Source of the DNA: Microvirga ossetica | GTDB taxonomy: Bacteria > Pseudomonadota > Alphaproteobacteria > Rhizobiales > Beijerinckiaceae | Assembly: GCF_002741015.1 (NCBI RefSeq) | Contig: NZ_CP016616.1 | Span: 3,629,501-3,693,500, forward strand | Length of the DNA stretch: 64,000 nt | Direction: 5' to 3' | Shown: positions 59,447 to 64,000 of the stretch, piece by piece | How positions within the stretch are numbered: position 1 is the first letter of the stretch | Layout of the letters: every line of letters begins with the position of its first letter | The notes under the pieces: generated by a model | What the model was told of the DNA's origin: nothing | Databases searched by the model: none | The model's input: only the letters and a program-made list of their open reading frames with translations | Program-made: the position numbers and the translations under genes

Positions 59447-60504
59447 CAGCGGGTCCTCGGATCGAGCAGACGATAGAGCAGGTCGGAGACGAGGTTGAGC
59501 AGCACGAAGACGGTCCCGATCACGAGGGTCCCGCCGAGCACCGCGTTCATGTCCGCGTTCTGCAGGGAATTGGTGATGTACTGACCGAGCCCCGGCCATG
59601 CAAACACCGTCTCGGTGAGCACGGAGCCTTCGAGCAGGTTGGCATAGGAAAGGGCGATCACCGTCACGAGAGGAACGGCCGCATTGCGCAGGGCATGGCG
59701 CCAGATCACGCGCATCTCGGACAGGCCCTTCACCCGCGCCGCGATCACGTATTCCTGCGCCAGCTCGTTGAGCATGAAGGAGCGCGTCATGCGGCTGATA
59801 TAGGCGAGCGAGAAATATCCGAGCAGGCAGGCCGGCAGGAGGACATGCGAAACCGCGTCCCAGAACGCGTCCCACTGGCCCTGCATGGCGGTGTCGAGCA
59901 GCACGATGCCGGTGACCGGCGTGTAGAGATAGGAATAGGTCACGTCGAGGCGCCCGGGACCCGCCACCCAGCCGAGCTTGGCGTAGAACAGCAGGAGGCC
60001 CATCAGGCCGAGCCAGAAGATCGGCACCGAATAGCCCACGAGGCCGAGCACGCGCACGAACTGGTCGATCAGGGTGCCGCGCTTCACCGCGGCGAGAACG
60101 CCGAGCGGGATGCCGACGAGCACGCCGATCAGGGTGCCGAGGGTGGCAAGCTCCAGCGTCGCCGGGAAGACGTTGACGATGTCGGTCATCACCGGATTGG
60201 TGGTGAGCACCGAATTGCCGAAATCGCCGGTGGCGGCCTTCTTCACGTAGATGACGAACTGCTCGATCAGCGGCCGGTCGAGGCCGAGCTCGGTGCGGAC
60301 GCGCTCGTAGACATGGGCCGGCGCCCGGTCGCCGACGACGGCGATGACGGGGTCAATGGGAACGACGCGGCCGATGAAGAAGGTGACGGCGACAAGGCCG
60401 AGGAGGGTCGTCGCCAGTACGATGACGAACTGGGCGACTTTCTTAAGGAAGGAGCGGAGGGCACTGCCGTGCCCTCCGCCCCCGTTCATGACTGCTGAAA
60501 CCAT
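59446..60504 (-). CDS. Peptide ABC transporter permease, DppB type
   Basis: The 352-residue protein has the DppB layout: an N-terminal membrane helix (VAQFVIVLATTLLGLVAVTFF), the large periplasmic region with RTELGLDRPLIEQFVIYVKKAATGDFG-type sequence in two parts, and the EAA loop AARVKGLSEMRVIWRHALRNA. Two ATGs (60504 and 60489) are possible starts; neither has a strong ribosome-binding site. The start is 8 bp from the binding-protein stop. Confidence 0.94.
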   Translation of the reverse strand: MVSAVMNGGGGHGSALRSFLKKVAQFVIVLATTLLGLVAVTFFIGRVVPIDPVIAVVGDRAPAHVYERVRTELGLDRPLIEQFVIYVKKAATGDFGNSVLTTNPVMTDIVNVFPATLELATLGTLIGVLVGIPLGVLAAVKRGTLIDQFVRVLGLVGYSVPIFWLGLMGLLLFYAKLGWVAGPGRLDVTYSYLYTPVTGIVLLDTAMQGQWDAFWDAVSHVLLPACLLGYFSLAYISRMTRSFMLNELAQEYVIAARVKGLSEMRVIWRHALRNAAVPLVTVIALSYANLLEGSVLTETVFAWPGLGQYITNSLQNADMNAVLGGTLVIGTVFVLLNLVSDLLYRLLDPRTR

Positions 60505-60511
60505 CGAGATG

Positions 60512-62107
60512 TCAGTTCTTCTTGGCCTGTGACACGTCGTTGTCGCTGAAGGACGGGCCGAGAACGAAGTCGCTCACGTTCTTGCGCACGGCAGCGACTT
60601 CCGTCTGCTGCAGGAAGATCACGAACGGGCCGTCGTCGAGAACCGACTTCTGCAGTTCCTTGTACATGGCTGCGCGCTTCTCGGCGTCACGCTCCATCAC
60701 GGCGGCGCGGGTCTTGGCCGTCAGCGGGCCCGGATCCCAGGCATTGCGCCATGCGAGGGGCTTTGCCTTCGCATTGTCCGAGTTGTCGTCGTTGGCCGCG
60801 AAGGTGTCGGCGTTGGAGTTCGGGTCCTGGTAGTCCGAGCCCCAGTTGCCGATATAGATGTCGTGCTGGCGGGCGCGGTACTTGGTGAGCGCCTGCTTGG
60901 AATCCATCGGCAGGATCTCGAGCTTGATGCCGGCCTGCGCGAAGGTCTGCTGCATCGCCTGCGCGATGCCGGTGATCTCGGCGGTGGAGCGGGTGTCCAT
61001 GGTCACCGAGAAGCCGTCCTTCAGGCCGGCCTTGGCCAGAAGCTCCTTCGCCTTGGCGACGTCGAGCTTGTAGGGGGTCGTGGTCTCGGCGCCGAGGAAG
61101 CCCTTGGGCAGGAAGTTCTGGTGAACGTCGCCCTTGCTCTTCATGATCGTGTCGGCGATCGCCGAATAGTCGACGAGATACTTCAGGGCCTGACGAACCT
61201 CGGGCTTGGCCAGGTTCGGGTTCTTCTGGTTCAGGCCGAGATAATAGACCGTGCCCTTGGGGCCGCTCTGGATCTTGACGTCCGCGTTCTTGGACACCGC
61301 GGCGATCTCTTCCGGATTCAGGTTGCGGGCCACGTCGATGTCGCCCTTCTCGAGCAGAAGGCGCTGGCTCGCGGTTTCCTTGATGTGGCGGAAGATCACG
61401 CGGGCGAGAGGGGTCTTCTTCTCGTAGTTCGGGTTGCGCTCGAGGACGAGGACCTCATTGGCCTTCCAGTCGCGCATGACGTAGGGGCCGGAGCCGGCAT
61501 ACTTGGTCTTGAGCCAGTTATAGCCGAAGTCGCCGTCCTTCTCGTTCTGAACCAGAAGCTTCTTGTCGACGATCGAAGCGACCGAGTTGCCGAGGCAGTA
61601 GAGAACCAGGGTCGGCGCGTAGGCCTTGTCGACCTCGAAGGTCATCTCGAGCGGGCCGGTCTGCTTGACCTTGTCCTTCACGTTGTCCTTCGTCAGGCCG
61701 AACTGGCCCAGGATGAAGGCCGGGGACTTGTCGAGCGCCACGGCGCGGTGGAGCGAATACACCACGTCTTCGGCCGTGATCGGATTGCCCGAGGCGAACT
61801 TGCGGTTGGGCTTGATCTTGAACGTATAGGTCTTGCCGTCGGGCGAGACGGTCCAGGACTCGGCCACCTGTCCGGAGATCTTGGACACGTCCTTGATGTC
61901 GTAGGAGATCAGGCGCTCATAGGTGTTGCCGATGATCTCGGACGCGCTGAACTCGAACACCTCGGCCGGGTCGAGGGAGATGATGTCGTCGCTCTGCCAG
62001 GCCTGGACGAGGGTGTCCGCCGGCGTTGCCGCCATCACGGCGGAGAAAGAGGTCGCCATGGTGGCAACCATGGCTGCGGATAGGAGAAATTTTGGAAGTC
62101 GCGTCAT
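60512..62107 (-). CDS. Peptide ABC transporter substrate-binding protein, DppA type
   Basis: The 531-residue periplasmic protein (SBP_bac_5 family) has a signal peptide (MTRLPKFLLSAAMVATMAT, cut after AVMA) and the family segments DIISLDPAEVFEFSASEI, YERLISYD, KFASGNPITAEDVVYSLHR, and GVNP-like NLNPEEIAAV with a C-terminal NWGSDYQDPNSNAD. These suggest a peptide or nickel/peptide-like ligand; short peptides fit best with the dipeptidase at the end of the operon. The ATG at 62107 has AAGGGA six bases upstream; an ATG two codons earlier is the alternative. Confidence 0.93.
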   Translation of the reverse strand: MTRLPKFLLSAAMVATMATSFSAVMAATPADTLVQAWQSDDIISLDPAEVFEFSASEIIGNTYERLISYDIKDVSKISGQVAESWTVSPDGKTYTFKIKPNRKFASGNPITAEDVVYSLHRAVALDKSPAFILGQFGLTKDNVKDKVKQTGPLEMTFEVDKAYAPTLVLYCLGNSVASIVDKKLLVQNEKDGDFGYNWLKTKYAGSGPYVMRDWKANEVLVLERNPNYEKKTPLARVIFRHIKETASQRLLLEKGDIDVARNLNPEEIAAVSKNADVKIQSGPKGTVYYLGLNQKNPNLAKPEVRQALKYLVDYSAIADTIMKSKGDVHQNFLPKGFLGAETTTPYKLDVAKAKELLAKAGLKDGFSVTMDTRSTAEITGIAQAMQQTFAQAGIKLEILPMDSKQALTKYRARQHDIYIGNWGSDYQDPNSNADTFAANDDNSDNAKAKPLAWRNAWDPGPLTAKTRAAVMERDAEKRAAMYKELQKSVLDDGPFVIFLQQTEVAAVRKNVSDFVLGPSFSDNDVSQAKKN

Positions 62108-62121
62108 GGCCATTCCCTTAC

Positions 62122-62136
62122 AGCGCTCAAAGCGCT
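62122..62136. other. Palindrome in the leader of the dipeptide operon
   Basis: AGCGCT-CAA-AGCGCT is a perfect inverted repeat 9 bp upstream of the AAGGGA-ATG initiation region of the binding-protein gene. Rightward it is followed by a T-run (TTTT). It could be an operator or an mRNA hairpin. Confidence 0.35.
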
Positions 62137-62314
62137 TTTTGTTGCGCCAACATGAATGCAAATCACACAAAAGCTGTCGAGTCCAGCAAGTGGTTTTAAA
62201 CTGGCAAACAATGCGCAGGCTGCCCAAAGGGAGGGCATGGGCGGCGATCCGGATTGGCCTTGGACGGAAAACTGTGGCAAAGGCTCGGCGACCCTCTCGA
62301 ACGGATGAAGCACA

Positions 62315-63715
62315 GTGTCGGAAGAAGCCAAGAAACCGGGTGCCAACACCATGTGGGGCGGACGGTTCTCGTCCTCGCCCAGCGCGCCCATGGAAGCCAT
62401 CAACGCCTCCATCGACTTCGACAAGCGGCTGGCCTCCCAGGACATCCAGGGCTCCATCGCCCACAGCACCATGCTGGCCAAGCAGGGGATCATCGCCGAG
62501 AGCGATCGGGACGCCATCCACCAGGGCCTCCAGCGGGTGCTCGGCGAGATCGAGTCCGGCTCGTTCACCTTCTCGAAGGCGCTCGAAGACATCCACATGA
62601 ACGTGGAGAGCAGGCTACGCGAGATCGCCGGCGATCCGGCGGCGCGCCTCCACACCGCCCGCAGCCGCAACGACCAGGTCGCCACCGATGCCCGCCTCTG
62701 GGTGCGCGAGGCCCATGACCGGACCGACGAGCAGCTCACGAACCTGATCAAGGCGCTGCTCGACAAGGCGGAGGCTCATGCCGCCACCGTCATGCCGGGC
62801 TTCACCCATCTCCAGAGCGCCCAGCCGGTGACCTTCGGGCACCACCTCATGGCCTATGTGGAGATGTTCGGCCGCGACCGCAGCCGCTTCCGCGATTCCC
62901 GCAAGCGCCTCAACGAATGCCCGCTGGGCGCCGGCGCGCTCGCCGGCACGTCTTTCCCCATCGATCGGCACATGACCGCCAAGGCGATGGGCTTCGACGG
63001 CCCGACCCGGAATTCGCTCGATACCGTCTCCGACCGGGACAGCCTGCTCGAGTTCATGGCAGCGGCTTCCATCTGCGCCGTGCATCTGTCACGTCTTGCG
63101 GAAGAAATTATCATCTGGATGTCAGCCCCCTTCGGCTTCGTCCGCCTGCCCGACCGCTGGACCACCGGCTCCAGCATGATGCCGCAGAAGCGCAACCCGG
63201 ACGCCGCCGAGCTGGTGCGCGGCAAGACCGGCCGCGTGATCGGCTCGCTGGTCTCGCTGCTCACCGTCATGAAGGGCCTGCCGCTCGCGTATTCCAAGGA
63301 CATGCAGGAGGACAAGGAGCAGCTCTTCGACGCCGCCGACACCATCGAGATCGTGCTCGCCGCGACGACCGGCATGATCAAGGACCTGGAGCCCGTGCCG
63401 GAGCGCATGGCGGCGGTGGCCGGGGCCGGCTTCTCGACGGCGACCGATCTCGCCGACTGGCTCGTGCGCAGCCTCAACATCCCCTTCCGCGATGCCCACC
63501 ACATCACCGGGCGCATCGTCTCGGAGGCCGAGAAGCGTGGCTGCAGCCTGGAGGAGCTGCCGCTCGAGGCCATGCAAGCGGTCGAACCGAAGATCCACCA
63601 GGGCATCTACGACGTGCTGGGGGTCGAGAATTCCGTCCGCTCCCGGACGAGCTTCGGCGGCACCTCGCCTGTGCGCGTGGCCGAGCAGGTCGCCTGGTGG
63701 CGGGAGCGCGTCTGA
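62315..63715 (+). CDS. argH: Argininosuccinate lyase
   Basis: ArgH splits argininosuccinate into arginine and fumarate. The 466-residue protein has the fumarase/aspartase superfamily motifs: [13 protein letters not shown] near 116, [16 protein letters not shown] near 153, and the mobile-loop signature [12 protein letters not shown] near 285. It begins with GTG at 62315 preceded by GATGAAG. The gene is divergent from the dipeptide operon and followed by a 179-bp gap with the hsp20 promoter; the lptM-lysA pair that often follows argH is not seen. Confidence 0.97.
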   Translation: MSEEAKKPGANTMWGGRFSSSPSAPMEAINASIDFDKRLASQDIQGSIAHSTMLAKQGIIAESDRDAIHQGLQRVLGEIESGSFTFSKALEDIHMNVESRLREIAGDPAARLHTARSRNDQVATDARLWVREAHDRTDEQLTNLIKALLDKAEAHAATVMPGFTHLQSAQPVTFGHHLMAYVEMFGRDRSRFRDSRKRLNECPLGAGALAGTSFPIDRHMTAKAMGFDGPTRNSLDTVSDRDSLLEFMAAASICAVHLSRLAEEIIIWMSAPFGFVRLPDRWTTGSSMMPQKRNPDAAELVRGKTGRVIGSLVSLLTVMKGLPLAYSKDMQEDKEQLFDAADTIEIVLAATTGMIKDLEPVPERMAAVAGAGFSTATDLADWLVRSLNIPFRDAHHITGRIVSEAEKRGCSLEELPLEAMQAVEPKIHQGIYDVLGVENSVRSRTSFGGTSPVRVAEQVAWWRERV

Positions 63716-63776
63716 CCCGCCTCCGCGCCGGAATTCACCGTAAAACGGCCCCTGCCCGGGCCTCCCGGCAGAGGGT

Positions 63777-63806
63777 CTTGATGGGGCAGGACACCATAAC
63801 CATATT
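63777..63806 (+). promoter_or_regulatory. Candidate heat-shock (RpoH) promoter of hsp20
   Basis: CTTGATG (63777-63783), 16 bases, then CCATATT (63800-63806) resembles the CTTGAA...CCATnT sigma-32 pattern. CCATAAC at 63794 is an alternative -10 box with shorter spacing. A GGCTCC/GGAGCC hairpin (63816-63832) follows in the predicted leader. Confidence 0.4.
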
Positions 63807-63894
63807 GCTGACAACGGCTCCTGTCCGGAGCCATCCGGGTGCCGCGGATGCGGGCCCGGGATCACCGAAGTGCCTCTAACCTTGGGCTTCGAAC

Positions 63895-64000
63895 ATGTCG
63901 CGTCAGTCGCCCTTCGGGCACCCGTTTCTGTTAGGCTTCGATGAGATCGAGCAGGCGCTCGACCGAGTCTCCAAAGCCGCAGGGGACGGTTATCCGCCCT
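63895..64000 (+). CDS. Small heat-shock protein (Hsp20 family), N-terminus only
   Basis: Only the first 35 residues are inside the window: MSRQSPFGHPFLLGFDEIE, then QALDRVSKAAGDGYPP. This is the typical N-terminus of rhizobial-type Hsp20 proteins, in which GFDEIE...LDRV...DGYPPYNIE leads into the alpha-crystallin domain. The alpha-crystallin domain itself is outside the window, so the call rests on the N-terminus and the heat-shock-like promoter. Hsp20 chaperones hold unfolded proteins for the DnaK system. Confidence 0.72.
   Translation, partial: MSRQSPFGHPFLLGFDEIEQALDRVSKAAGDGYPP

Noticed and set aside
63607..63834. Possible small lipoprotein gene after argH
   Set aside because: No frame in 63716-63894 shows a lipobox or a plausible start; the region is better explained as the hsp20 promoter and leader.

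Overview
This 64-kb window is a GC-rich chromosomal segment of an alphaproteobacterium, most likely of the order Hyphomicrobiales (Rhizobiales). The Microvirga/Methylobacteriaceae neighbourhood is my best guess, but it is an inference. Supporting features are a FYDLN-acid (TIGR02300) gene divergent from a class II aroA, a FzlA-type GST-like protein next to queG, a glnD-grpE pair, a HisKA_2-type histidine kinase behind a sigma-EcfG-like promoter, an alphaproteobacterial LexA box (GTTC-N7-GTTC) and abundant palindromic intergenic repeats. No prophage, IS element, CRISPR array or resistance island is visible. Nearly all of it is core housekeeping sequence.

Layout. 1-5.6 kb: partial rsmI, an LpoA-like lipoprotein, an OsmC protein and a sulfonate/taurine-type ABC transporter. 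5.8-19.4 kb: glnD, grpE, a TRIC-family channel, a secreted unknown, alkB, gpmA, dapB, two DUF1330 genes, pyrF, a PmtA-like methyltransferase, dnaJ, a small OmdA-like gene and dnaK. 19.5-27.6 kb: a GFA-family protein, an exported ankyrin protein, a Cys-rich exported protein, an AraC-Ogt fusion, a repeat-rich 0.8-kb gap holding an SOS-type promoter, DUF2244, nth, uppP, fzlA and queG. 27.7-41 kb: olsB, yifB/comM, a kinase/response-regulator pair, mutS, maeB, a HAD hydrolase and hrpB. 41-51.5 kb: mgsA, a DUF1194 gene, cmk, aroA, the FYDLN gene, tRNA-Ala(GGC), glcB, pxpBC, bdhA and pip. 51.6-64 kb: a polyamine-type ABC operon, a dipeptide ABC operon ending in a dipeptidase, argH and the start of an hsp20 gene.

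Functional themes are protein quality control (dnaK, dnaJ, grpE, hsp20, two of them with sigma-32-like promoters), DNA repair (alkB, the Ada-like fusion, nth, mutS), C2/C4 and polyhydroxybutyrate carbon metabolism (maeB, glcB, bdhA), envelope and lipid functions (uppP, olsB, PmtA-like, LpoA-like) and uptake of small nitrogen and sulfur compounds (three ABC systems, glnD, pxpBC).

The least explained parts are: (i) the 22.66-22.99 kb region, where a LexA box overlaps a near-perfect sigma-70 promoter that faces no convincing ORF but a strongly structured sequence; (ii) four families of palindromic repeats, one of which has supplied the C-terminus of the olsB ORF; and (iii) the stress-type promoter before the kinase/receiver pair. 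All names come from reading the sequence; no database search was run.
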